64,000 nt of DNA, taken from assembly GCA_026545225.1 (NCBI GenBank), contig CM048846.1:56238270-56302269 (forward strand). The letters are read 5' to 3'. Below are positions 11,274 to 21,393 of the stretch, in pieces (position 1 is the stretch's first letter; every line of letters begins with the position of its first letter). The DNA comes from Cornus controversa. Taxonomy: Eukaryota; Streptophyta; Magnoliopsida; Cornales; Cornaceae. The notes under the pieces were generated by a model, which was not told the DNA's origin, ran no database searches, and saw nothing but the letters and a program-made list of their open reading frames with translations. The position numbers and the translations under genes are program-made.

Positions 11274-11345
11274 TCTTTCGATTAAGAAAAATTTGGACGT
11301 GAAGGTTATTTATGAAAAAACAAACCCCAAAAATTATTGGCAGCT

Positions 11346-12330
11346 ATGGCAACTTCAAGTAACCAAAATATGGGTTCTATTCCTGCTTTTGATGGGGAGA
11401 ACTATGATTTTGGTGTGTGAAGATGAAAACCATATTCCTTTCTTATAATCTTTAGGAGTATGTAGAAGAAGGATACGAAGATTCGGAAGATACGACAACT
11501 TTGACGGATGCTCAAAAGTTAAAACTGAAGGAGCACAAGAAGAAGGATGCAAAAACTCTTGCCTTGATTCAACAAGGGGTTGCTGAAATTATTTTTCCAA
11601 GAATCATCAATGCAACAAAAGCAAAGGAGGAATGGGATATTCTTCAAAAGGAGTATAGAGGCACTATGAAGGTAAGAACTATAAAACTCCAATCTTTGAG
11701 AAGAGATTTTGAAAATCTGAAAATGAAAGATACGGAATTGTTGAAAGATTTTTTCACTAGATTTATGAAAGCTGTAAATCAAATGAAACATATGGGGAAA
11801 ACATTTCCGATCAAAGAATTGTTGAAAATTTTTTAATTAGTTTGCCGAAAAAATATGACCCCATTGTTGCCATTGTTGAAGAAACTAAGGATCTTGCCAA
11901 CTTGAGTGTGGAAGAACTAATGGGTTCAATGAAAACATTTGAGTAAAGATTGAATAGGCGCTCCGAAAAATCAATTGAAAGTGCCTTTCAATCTAAGCTC
12001 AATGTTAATTTGAAAAATAATGAGAAAGACCCATCTAGTTTCAATCGATCCAAAGGTGAATCTTCTAGTGGTGGAAGATATGGAAGAGGAAGAGGAAGAA
12101 GTCCAAGAGGAAGAAGAAGAAATAATTTTGGTAGAGGTGGAAGTGTAGAGTCCACTCAACCAAAATGTGGAATTTGTAAAAGAAGTAGCCATGTTGATAA
12201 AGATTGTTGGTTTCGGAGAAAACCTCAATGTTTTAATTGCAAAAGATTTGGGCATGTTCAAAAGGATTGTCGATTGAAAACAAATCAACAAGCAATTTTT
12301 TTCGAAGAGCAAGAAGGTGAAGCAAATATG
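11346..12330 (+). pseudogene. Copia gag (capsid and nucleocapsid), disrupted
   Basis: Begins at ATG 11346 with a typical copia gag start (MATSSNQNMGSIPAFDGENY). A lost T near 11410 shifts the frame; TAG at about 11450, a further frameshift near 11830 and TAA at about 11945 break it again. The nucleocapsid has two CX2CX4HX4C zinc knuckles, CGICKRSSHVDKDC and CFNCKRFGHVQKDC, preceded by an Arg/Gly-rich stretch. In an intact element this protein packages the RNA into cytoplasmic particles. The TAG and TAA changes fit single transitions. Confidence 0.88.
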
Positions 12331-12729
12331 TTCTATGCTTGTCATACGACATCAGAACAAAAGGAAGATTTGTGGTTCCTTGATAGCGGGTGTAGTAATC
12401 ACATGACTGGAGATAAAAACATATTTTTGGATATCGATACTTCGGCAAATTCTCATGTAAGAATGGGAAATGGTGCCTTGGTTCAAACAAAAAGAAAGGG
12501 TACCATTGGCATAGAAACAAAGAAGGGAAGAAAATTTATCCGAGATGTACTACTAGTTCCGGATTTGGAGCAAAATTTGTTGAGTGTTGGACAACTTGTA
12601 GAGCATGGGTACTCCGTTCACTTTGGTGAAGAATCTTGCAAAATCTATGACAATAAAAGAAAAAATCAGATTGTGGTAAAAATGAAGATGGAGAAAAATA
12701 GAAGCTTTGCTCTTACTTTTCCGTACTAA
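12331..12729 (+). pseudogene. Copia aspartic protease region
   Basis: Continuous in frame with the second gag segment. The active-site motif DSGCSNHMTG is intact, followed by VRMGNGALV and the conserved LLVPDLEQNLLSVGQL segment. The frame closes at TAA 12727, which separates it from the integrase. This protease would cut the polyprotein into its parts. Confidence 0.88.
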
Positions 12730-12741
12730 AAAAATGTAGCC

Positions 12742-13740
12742 TTGAAGATGGATGTTGTTGATGAGTCATGGCTTTGGCATAGAAGACTTGGTCACTTGAA
12801 TTTTCAAAGCTTGAAGAATCTACAACAAAAGAACATGGTACATAGGTTGCCAAGTTCTACACAAGAAGTGAAAGAAATTTGTGAAGGTTTTGCTCTTGGC
12901 AAACATCACCAAGAGTCATTTCCAAAAGAGAAGGCATGGAGAGCTAAAGCACCATTGGAGCTTGTTCATATCGATGTGTGCGGGCCGATGTCAACACCAA
13001 CAAATAGAGGTAATAAGTACATTATTTTTGTTGATGATTTTTCAAGAATGACATGGATTTATTTCATGAGACAAAAATCGGATGTTTTCTCTACCTTCAA
13101 AAATTTTCAAAAGCTTGTTGAAAGGCAAAGTGGCCATTTTATGAAAGTACTGAGAAGTGATAGAGGTGGAGAATACAATTCAAATGAATTTGACAAATTT
13201 TTTGAAGATATTGGCTTGGAAAGGCAATTAACCGTTGGGTACACTCCACAACAAAATGGAGTGGCAGAAAGGAAGAAAAGAACAATTGTTGAAATGGGAA
13301 AATCAATGCTTCATGACAAGGGGCTGCCCAAGTTCTTTTGGGGTGAAGCCGTGTATACGACCGTTTACTTGATGAATAGATGTCCAACAAAAGCCATGGA
13401 GAACAAAAATCCATTTGAATCAAGGAGTGGAAGGAAGCCATCTGTTAATCACTTGAAAGTGTTTGGTTGTATTTGCTTTGCTCATGTTCCAAAAGAAGTA
13501 AGGCAAAAGCTTGATGAAACTAGTGAAAAGTGCATATTTGTGGGTTATAGCTCAAAATCAAACGGCAATAGACTCTTCAATTTGAAAAAGAATAAATTGA
13601 TCATTTGTAGAGATGTTCTCTTTAATGAGAAGGCCTCTTGGGATTGGAAAGAGAAGAAAGTTCAAAATCAAGTCATCACTTTCAATGAAGAATTGAAAAA
13701 TCAAGAAGATGAAGATGAATATGTTGTTGAAGCTTCGCAA
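12742..13740 (+). pseudogene. Copia integrase
   Basis: Contains the pre-integrase zinc-binding segment (WHRRLGHLN ... [10 protein letters not shown]). The second Cys of the usual CxxC is Phe here, so metal binding is probably lost. The core follows with Asp in VHIDVCGPM, Asp in LRSDRGGEY and Glu in [11 protein letters not shown], so the DDE triad is present. A C-terminal segment with [10 protein letters not shown] and KCIFVGYS matches the copia signature. The frame is open from 12742 into the RT. In a working element this enzyme inserts the cDNA into the chromosome. Confidence 0.9.
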
Positions 13741-14538
13741 AAAATGTCTCCAACAGCTAGCTCACAATCAACTCCAACTTCTCCATCAAGCTCAAGCTCC
13801 TCATCTCTAAGCTTAACTCCAAAGAGAATGAGAAGTCTTAGTGATGTGTATGCTAGTTACAATTTTTGTGTTGTTGAACCGGAAAGTTATGAAGAAACAA
13901 TTAAAGAAGAGGCATGGAAGAAAGCTATGGAAGAAGAAATTAATGTGATTGACAAAAACAAAACTTGGGAGTTGGTAGAGAAGCCGGAAGACAAGGAAGT
14001 GATTGGTGTGAAGTGGATTTTCAAAACCAAATTCAATCCAGATGGTTCTATTCAAAAGAAAAAAGCAAGACTTGTGGCAAAAGGGTATTCTCAACAGCTC
14101 GGAATTGATTTTCAAGAGACTTTTGCACCGGTGGCTCGACTTGATACAATAAGAGCTCTCATTGCATTGGCGGCTCAAAAGGGTTGGTTCTTGTATCAAC
14201 TTGATGTAAAATCAGCCTTCTTGAATGATGTTTTGAAAGAGGAAGTCTATGTGGCACAACCTCAAGGCTTTGTTACAAAAGGTGAAGAAGAGAAGGTGTA
14301 CAAGTTGAAGAAGGCTTTGTATGGCCTAAAACAAGCACCCTGGGAATGGTATAGTGAGATTGATGCTTACTTCAATGAAAAAGTCTTTCAAAGGAGCAAA
14401 ACTGAGCCAACCTTGTACTTCAAGACACAAGGTAAATCCGGTATCCTTATTATCTCTCTTTATGTTGATGATTTGGTGTTTAACGGTAGTGATGAAAAAA
14501 TGATTCATGATTTTAAGAAAGAGACGATGAATAAGTAT
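13741..14538 (+). pseudogene. Copia reverse transcriptase, N-terminal part, cut by an insertion
   Basis: A Ser/Pro-rich linker leads into the RT domain: [30 protein letters not shown], the LDVKSAFLN catalytic Asp, [11 protein letters not shown] and the YVDDL catalytic box. The usual Arg after KQAP is Trp here. The frame ends at 14538, where the 2.8-kb insertion begins; the RT resumes at 17341. Confidence 0.92.
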
Positions 14539-14550
14539 TGTTACCCAAGA

Positions 14551-14588
14551 ATTGTCCCTAGAGGGGGGGGGGGGTGAATAGGGACAAT
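14551..14588. other. Hairpin with 12-G loop
   Basis: ATTGTCCCTA (14551-14560) pairs perfectly with TAGGGACAAT (14579-14588). The loop contains G12 at 14563-14574. It sits 12 bases inside the left end of the 2.8-kb insertion. Confidence 0.85.
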
Positions 14589-15939
14589 AGGCAAATGATG
14601 AAACTTTTTCCGTTAAGCTCATTTTGACAAAAAATAGGCTTGTATAGACTTTTGTCAAACACTTGATGAACTTATGTATTCAACAAGTGGGATTGCAAAT
14701 TCTCAATCTATTATGCACTTAAATGATCTAGTGAATACAACAAGTATAAGTGTACATGTAAGTGCAACATATCATGCTTGTAGTATGTGAAAGTGTTGAT
14801 TCTGTATTTGTCAAATACATAGTGGCAAATTGATTGGAAAATAGATAATCAAACAAATACTCAATCAATCAATAATTTTATCAATTCCACAACTCAACCA
14901 ATACTCCAAGCATTCATCCCATCCTCCTCATATGAATTGAAACATATAAACTTATAGCATTCATATATAAAGCATATGTAATTTAAGCAAATGAAATGCT
15001 ATCAAATAAAAGAGTTTAAGGATAGAGAAATGCAAACCAAGTGACACCATGATTTTTACATGGTTCGGCCCCTCTTGCCTACGTCCATGCCTCAAGAGAA
15101 CTTCTTGAGGCTTCCACTATAGAGCCTTCCTTAATGGTGGAAAGCAAACCGTACAATTGCCAAGCGAATTACTTGGGCTTCCTTGCTCAATGAAAACCTC
15201 ACCAAGACTTCTTTGCCAAGCTCATGACTTGGGCTTTCTCTCTCTTTTGACGGTTAAGAGATAACCATTGCTCACTTTAAAGGGTGGAGAGCGCTACCTA
15301 ATCCTTCTCCTTTTAAGGTAGAGAATGAACCTTTCTCTTTTTCGGGCTTGGAGAAAAATCCTTACAAAGCTTCTTCAAGCTACCCATGCCAAGAGAACCT
15401 CTTGGTCTTCTTCTCTCAAGAATAAGAAATTGTAATACAAATACAACAAGTTTCCTCAATGAATAGATATTCAATACACGCTCAAGTCCTAGAGTGATAT
15501 ATGAAGATTTCAAATGAAAAGCTCAACTCTAGATATGCAAGATGAACCACAATGAATGATATGAAAGATGAGACTCAATAGTGGTTCCTAAGAGATTTTC
15601 TACCAAGTAGAATGCAAAAATATGCATTCAACATTTTCTCAAGTGGAAGCTCATGAGTAAGTTTCTCTTTAGCTCTCTTGCTCTCTTCTCCACTCTCGGC
15701 TCTACATTGCAATATCTCTCATTTGTTATGAAATCCCCAATTCAGATGGGTATATATAGAGTCTCAAGAGAATATAGCCGTTTGGGGTCCAAAACTAGCC
15801 GTTATTTTGAATCTGGGGAAAAGCAGTCGACTTTCTACTTGAAGTAGTCGACTTTATTTGAGCCTTTAAAGTGTTAGATTCATGCTGCCAGAAAGAGTCG
15901 ACTTTCTCTAATGAATAAGACGACTATTTCATCAAATCT

Positions 15940-16325
15940 CACATACTAAAATAGAAAGAAAGTCTTCTATATGAAATGAGATAGTCTTCTATCTTACTAC
16001 TCCAGAAAAGTCATTTTCTCAAAAGTTCATAAACTAAAATAGAAAGATAATCTTCTATATGATTTGAGATAATCTTCTATCTTACTACTCTAGAAATGCC
16101 ATTTTTGCACTGCCTAAAAGAGTCGACTTTTCTAATGCATAAGACGACTATTTTATCAAATCTCATAAACTAAAATAGAAAGAAAGTCTTCTATATGTTT
16201 TGAGATAGTCTTCTATCTTAGTGCTCTAGAAATGACATTTTCATAAAAACACACAAACTAAAATAGAAAGATAGTCTTCTATATGAAATGGCATAGTCTT
16301 CTATTTTAGTGCTCCAGAAATGCAA
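15940..16325. repeat. Diverged tandem repeats in the 2.8-kb insertion
   Basis: Four copies of a unit built on ACTAAAATAGAAAGA, TCTTCTATATG and TCTTCTATCTTA, spaced about 80-110 bp, with interspersed AGTCGACTTT words. AGTCGAC recurs from 15825 to 16370. Confidence 0.7.
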
Positions 16326-17340
16326 AAAATGTGCTGCTTGAAAAAGTCGACTATACAGTTTAAATAAGTCGACTGTTTTGATCCTCACTTGAAATGCAAC
16401 TCTGTTAAAGCATAAATGAGCCTAAAACCTCAAGGACTGATGAAAATAAATTTCATTAAAATCAAGTCCTATTCTAAAATGCTAAGAACCAATCATAGAT
16501 ACTAAAATGAAATGCATGTGGTCTTAGGATCAATTTTAGATTATGAGTTGGGTTCTTTGAATATTTGAACCTCCTCAAAATCAACTTTGACCTTATAAAA
16601 TAAATCAATTTGATCCAAGGTCTTTGACTTCACAATTTCACTAGATATGAATATTGAGAATTAAAATATTTTCAATTGAAAATCATCTCAATATTACCTA
16701 AGGCTTTTTCAGAATTTAAACATATAAGTTCAAAGCCTCATTCAATCTATCTAAGAACCATAAATGATATTTCCTAGTTCAAGCAGAGGTTCTAGAATTT
16801 GTTTACTCAAGAATTGAGTTCCTTCAAAGCTAAACATAAGCTTGAATTAACTCAATCTCAATGAAGGCCTTCAAGATGATTCAATGAAGTTTATGGCCTA
16901 ATTCTAAGTGTCCAAGGAACCATGATATGATATGAATGATATGCATTGGTCCTAAGGTCCACTAGGTCAATAGATGAGCTTTCAAAAGAAGTTACTTCAT
17001 AAATAACTTTACATTAAATCTAGCACTCACCCAAGACTAGCCTACCCAAGTCTTTTGATCTTCAAATCTTTAAGCTTTTGGGTTCCTTCATCATGTGGCT
17101 TGGATTCACTTCACCTTTGCCATTGATCTTGATTATTGATCTTTGAGTTCCATGATCATGTGGCTTCATACATCTTCTTGTAATTCCTTTTGAACTCCAA
17201 TGCCTTTAAGATACTTGAGATAATATAATATTTTCTAAGCTGCACACTCAAGTAAACTTATTAAATCTACACTACAATAGTTTGTTATCATAAAAATCAC
17301 CCAAGTAACCTAGGGTTGAAACCTTGAGGTCAACAAGTAT

Positions 17341-18177
17341 GAAATAAGTGATTTGGGTTTGTTGCATTACTTCTTGGGCATTGAAATTTATCAAAAAGAA
17401 GGAGTTTTTATTTGCCAAAGAAGTATGCAAAAACTCTTCTTGAAAAATTTCAAATGGTGAATTGCAAATCAGTTGGCACTCTTTTGGTTGTGAATGAAAA
17501 GTTGTTGAAAGAAGATGGAAACAAAGAAGCGGATGCGTCTCTCTATAGAAGCTTGGTTGGAAGCTTATTGTATTTGACAGCTACAAGACCGAATGTCATG
17601 TATGCTACGAGCTTGTTGTCTTGGTTTATCCAGAAACCAAGTCAAATACATTTTGGGGTTGCAAAAAGAGTGTTGAGATACATACAAGGTACACTTGATT
17701 TTGGTATCTTGTTTGAGAAAAATGTTGATCCAAAATTGTTTGGATTTTGTGATAGTGATTGGGCCGGATGTGTTGATGATATGAGAAGCACCTTTGGGTA
17801 TGCATTCTCTTTTGGTTCAGGCATATTTTCTTGGGTGTCTAAGTGCCGAGGCTGAATATATTTCAGCATCATTGGCAACTATACAAGCAATTTGGCTAAG
17901 AAGAATTTTGGAAGATGTTGGTGAGAAGCAAGGAGAAGCTAGTCCAATTTTGTGCGACAACAAATCAGCCATTGCAATAACAAAGAATCCCGTCTACCAT
18001 AGTTTGACAAAACATATTGCCATCAAGCATCATTTTGTTAGAGAAGTCGTAAAAGATGAAGAGATTCAACTCAAGTATTGCAAAACCAAATATCAAGTTG
18101 CGGAAATTTTCACAAAAGCTTTATCAAGAAATAAGTTTCAATTTCTAAGAGAAATGTTGGGTGTTACAAAATGGCAT
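17341..18177 (+). pseudogene. Copia RT C-terminus and RNase H, frameshifted and deleted
   Basis: Resumes the RT after the insertion (SDLGLLHYFLGIE at 17346 onward). A missing A near 17416 shifts the frame; the next frame gives LYRSLVGSLLYLTATRPNVM, RYIQGTLDFGI and DSDWAGCVDDMRST of the RNase H domain. A short deletion after FSWVSK (about 17842) removes the KKQ..VALS segment and shifts the frame again, then AEAEYIS, CDNKSAIAI and KHIAIKHHFVRE follow. The domain would degrade the RNA strand of the hybrid; here it is broken. Confidence 0.92.
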
Positions 18178-18187
18178 TAAGGGGGAG
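18177..18187 (+). other. Polypurine tract of the copia element
   Basis: A G/A-rich tract (AAGGGGGAG) lies immediately before the 3' LTR, the normal primer for plus-strand synthesis. Confidence 0.88.
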
Positions 18188-18536
18188 TGTTAAAATTAAT
18201 GCCATGTCTGTGTATTTGCTTATTTTATGTATTGTCTTGTCATTTACTTTAATGATTAAGTAGTGGGTGTGAGTGAAAATATAATGGCTTAGAGTATTTT
18301 GTGAGATAATGTTTGTACTGGGTCAAAAAGAAAAGCAGAAGACAAAATGTAAGCAATGTAGAAAGTCGGTGTGCAAACATATTTTTGGAGATAACACAAT
18401 CTAGTAGCTATTCCTCTGTTTTGTTTTTGCTTCCCCTGTTTTCCCCTCTCTTTTGTGCCTTTAATTTGCTGCTCCAATTTTCTTCTGTTCTTCTCATTGC
18501 ACAAATCTTGATAGTTGGTTGAATCTAAAGCCAACA
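18188..18536 (+). repeat. 3' LTR of the copia element
   Basis: 349 bp, collinear with 10908-11256 without indels; about 20 substitutions by eye. Followed by CCCTA. Confidence 0.95.
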
Positions 18537-18541
18537 CCCTA

Positions 18542-18826
18542 ACCCATGGCCATCTTTCTTCAACCTCAAGCCAAGTCGCCATGAAACTCATTACCTATGC
18601 CACCTTCAGTTTGCTACTTCCGGCCACCCTGGCCGACCATCTATTCTCTCTCTAAAACTTTTGGAACTTTTCTCTCTCTCTCTCTCTAATAACTCATAGC
18701 CTAACCAACTTCTTCCTCATTCACTAGCATCACCTACATCAAACCACCTTTAAACACATAACCATTACCAACTAAAAAACTCAACAGACCCATTTCCTAC
18801 GCCTCTATCAACAACACCATTGATTA
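18542..18826. other. Outer gypsy interior, no gene; CT microsatellite
   Basis: Continuation of the sequence left of 10903. Contains a (CT)n run near 18668-18688. No coding region recognised. Confidence 0.5.
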
Positions 18827-19126
18827 TCAAGTTTGAAGCCAAAACTTGGATCTTCCTTCTAAGATGTTTTGTCAGCTATCAAACACGTTTTCCAACTTGC
18901 GCGGAGACGAGAACCTGATAGTTAACCGGAACTTCTTGAGCAGCCTCAGTGCGTTGAAGCATCGACCTTCGTCGTTTGTTATTTCGACAACTAATATATA
19001 TATATATGGCGGCTCAAGAAGTTCAGGTTAACTATCAGGTTCTCGTCTCCGTGCAAGTTGGAAAACGTGTTCGATAGCTGACAAAGCATCTTAGAAGGAA
19101 GATCCAAGTTTTGGCTTCAAACTTGA
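18827..19126. repeat. Long near-perfect inverted repeat (hairpin), 119-bp arms
   Basis: Arm 18827-18945 and arm 19008-19126 are reverse complements with about five mismatches, separated by a 62-bp loop containing an AT microsatellite. The arm starts TCAAGTTTGAAGCCAAAACT. A transcript in either direction would fold into one long duplex, like a young MIRNA or hairpin-siRNA locus. No transposon TIR or target duplication was found at its edges. Function is not known. Confidence 0.9.
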
Positions 19127-19831
19127 ATATTACATTCCATGAAAGTCTCATGCACCATTACCAAGTGGCCTCCAAGTGCTCAGGCACACAAGCTAGTTAT
19201 GCCTTTTCCCAAGTTTATGTATATGAACCCATTTGGCGATATATCCTATTATGCAACATGCATTTTAACGGGGAATGTCAATCAACCCACCGATTTTACT
19301 AAACTTATAGTCGCCAAAATTTAAAGAGGACATTGACGTTCAAAGACGTCCAAGTTCACAAGGGAAACCCCGTTCTTACTTCTTTGGCAATCTCTCTCTT
19401 TGCTAATGGTTTGCCTTCATCATAATGAACCCAACCAAGCTTTGGCACAAAGACGAGGAAGAACGAATCATGGGATCTTTTGGAAATTTTGGTGTCTTTG
19501 GTTTTTTACCCTTTGAAGAAAAATATAGAGGCACTGAAATTTCACACCGAAGTCACCGAAGTTTCACACACAGAAGTCTTGGCGTCTTCGTCGAAATATG
19601 AAATCTTCGGCGTCTTCATCGAAATATGAGATCTTCGGTGTCTGCGTCGAAATATGAAATCGCCGAAGAATAAAAGCACCAAAATATAAAACTAAGTTTC
19701 AATGTCTAACTTTTCAAATACTTGGTTTGTAACTAAATCTTCATGAAAGAAAACACTGTCATGCATACTGTTACACTCCAGAGTACAAGAATGTCTAAGA
19801 CTGTCTGACACACTATTGGATATAAGTGTAT
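19127..19831. other. Outer gypsy interior with short tandem repeats, no gene
   Basis: No convincing gene. At 19578-19660 there are three tandem units of 27-28 bp built on CTTCGGCGTCTTCATCGAAA. The Mutator element begins just after, at 19841. Confidence 0.5.
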
Positions 19832-19840
19832 CTGGGTGAG
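19832..19840. repeat. MULE target-site duplication, left
   Basis: CTGGGTGAG, identical to 36356-36364. Confidence 0.93.
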
Positions 19841-19908
19841 GAGTCGGGATCCTCTGCCCTAGTCGGGTCGTGCCCTACCCGTGCCCTACTGTGAAACGAC
19901 GTCGTTTT
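19841..19908 (+). repeat. MULE left terminal inverted repeat
   Basis: Starts GAGTCGGGATCCTCTGCCCT and ends near ACGACGTCGTTTT. It pairs with 36287-36355 along its length with scattered mismatches. Confidence 0.9.
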
Positions 19909-19993
19909 AATGCTTTTGTTATAAAACGTAATTTAATACTGAAACGGAGAAGAAACGGCGTTACTGCATCAGTCTGAGCTTCCAACAGCATCA

Positions 19994-20059
19994 ATGGCCG
20001 CTTCCTCGTCTTTCTCCTGTGCGGCAACTCTTCTGTATCTCTCTCCCTCTTCCTCGTGA
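19994..20059 (+). other. Short upstream ORF in the leader of the HMG-Ulp1 gene
   Basis: An ATG in favourable context (ATCAATGGC) opens a 21-codon frame, MAASSSFSCAATLLYLSPSSS, closed by TGA. It lies in the presumed 5' leader exon, which ends at a GT donor at 20171. It might reduce translation of the main frame. Inference only. Confidence 0.4.
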
Positions 20060-20170
20060 TTTTTGGCCATCATCATCATCTCTCAACTAAGCCCTGTTGT
20101 TCTCAGAAGCTTGTTCAAGCTATTGTAGTCTGTTTGCCGCACCACCAACTTGATCTAACCTCTTGTTCAG

Positions 20171-21370
20171 GTAAAACTATCGATCACTCTCTTTCTCTCT
20201 ATACATTCACAGTTTGAGAGTATTATATGTTATTGATTCATTGTTGATTTGGTTAGCTGTATTTTCTTTGTTTGTCTCATACTTCCTATTTGTGTTGAGA
20301 TTTGATTGATTTAGTTTGGTTGGTTGGATTTGGTGTGGATCTCATTTTGTCTACTAGCTGTTTGATAAAATGTCAAACTGAATTTTTTTAAACTGTTTGT
20401 GCATAGATTTTGCATTTGTTATAGTTTTGAACATAAAAATTGCTCTTATGATCCTTATACTTGTTTTTCTCATAGAAAAGAGGATGATAGTGGTGTTACT
20501 CCTTTTTAAGTGACCTATTTGTTTGATACATTTGACTTCAATTTCTGGTAAATGTTGCTTCCCAATACGGGGGAGGGTTAGTTAGTTATACATGCCTTTG
20601 TGCTTTCTTGGACTTCTTACAAAAATCTCCCATCATTCAACTTATTTGATAGTATTGCCTGTGGAGAGTCATTTATAAAAAGTGACACAATGAGCCTCCT
20701 AGAATTGGGTTGGATTAACTCCTTGATCACCAAACTAAAGGGCTACTGAAAATCGTTGCTTTGTAGTGCATGATCAGATTGTAATATTACTTTTATCTCA
20801 TCTCATTTTCTCCATCTTCAAAGTTATCAAAAATTCCTAAAAGGAAAACATAAAATATTTTAAATATAAAGATGATTGCTTGAACAAAAGCTTGAGTATA
20901 TTTTTGTTAAGTGATTGTTTTTATTTTATTTTTCAATTTTAGTATCAAGGCAACAACATTTCTAATTGATCAGAAAATCAAATCTGAGTCAATAAGTTAA
21001 TTGTCAACTTCTAAAACATGGTCTTATGCACATAGGGAAATTCCGGATTTGTACAGCATAAATATGCATATTCACACATCCACACATATATGTATTTGTG
21101 TATTTTTAATCTCCTAGTTAATAGTATGATTTAATTAAGGTTTATTTTTTACATAAAAAAAAAAATGGGTGGTTTGGTTGATGGTATAATTTGATTGTGA
21201 TTAAAGAAGGCCAACAAACTTCACTTGTTTTAACAGTTTTATATTAGATTTTGCATTTGTTACATTTTTGGACATAGAAATTGCTCTTATGATCCTTAGT
21301 TTTTCACATACTTAATTGATATATCTATATCTAATATATCTAATATAAGTAAAATGCTCATTTATTGTAG
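20171..21370 (+). other. Presumed 5'-leader intron of the HMG-Ulp1 gene
   Basis: A donor (TTGTTCAG/GTAAAAC at 20171) and an acceptor (TTATTGTAG ending 21370) bracket AT-rich non-coding DNA just before the start codon. Leader introns are common in plant genes. No other gene is seen within it. Confidence 0.5.
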
Positions 21371-21393
21371 ATTGAAATTAATACTTTGATAGT

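Larger units (their letters stand above)
14539..17335. mobile_element. Solo-LTR-like insertion inside the copia RT, 2.8 kb
   Basis: The segment begins TGTTACCCAAG and ends GGTCAACA. It is flanked by the 5-bp duplication AGTAT (14534-14538 and 17336-17340); removing it restores the continuity of the copia RT. TG..CA ends plus a 5-bp duplication are the signature of an LTR-type insertion. It has no coding capacity and no internal pair of direct repeats was seen, so a large solo LTR is the best reading; a non-autonomous TRIM/LARD type is an alternative. It begins with a 12-G run in a hairpin and carries a tandem-repeat block. Confidence 0.8.
10908..18536 (+). mobile_element. Ty1/copia retrotransposon with both LTRs, split by a solo-LTR-like insertion
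   Basis: Near-identical 349-bp LTRs (10908-11256 and 18188-18536; about 20 differences by eye, roughly 94 percent identity) with TG..CA ends are flanked by the 5-bp duplication CCCTA (10903-10907 and 18537-18541). An initiator-Met tRNA primer site follows the left LTR and a polypurine tract precedes the right one. The interior encodes gag, protease, integrase, RT and RNase H in copia order, but carries several stops and frameshifts, so it cannot move by its own proteins. It lies inside the outer gypsy element. Confidence 0.96.

Noticed and set aside
11971-12520. Minus-strand open frames of 95-124 codons
   Set aside because: They are antisense shadows of the copia gag/protease, created by the purine-rich coding strand.
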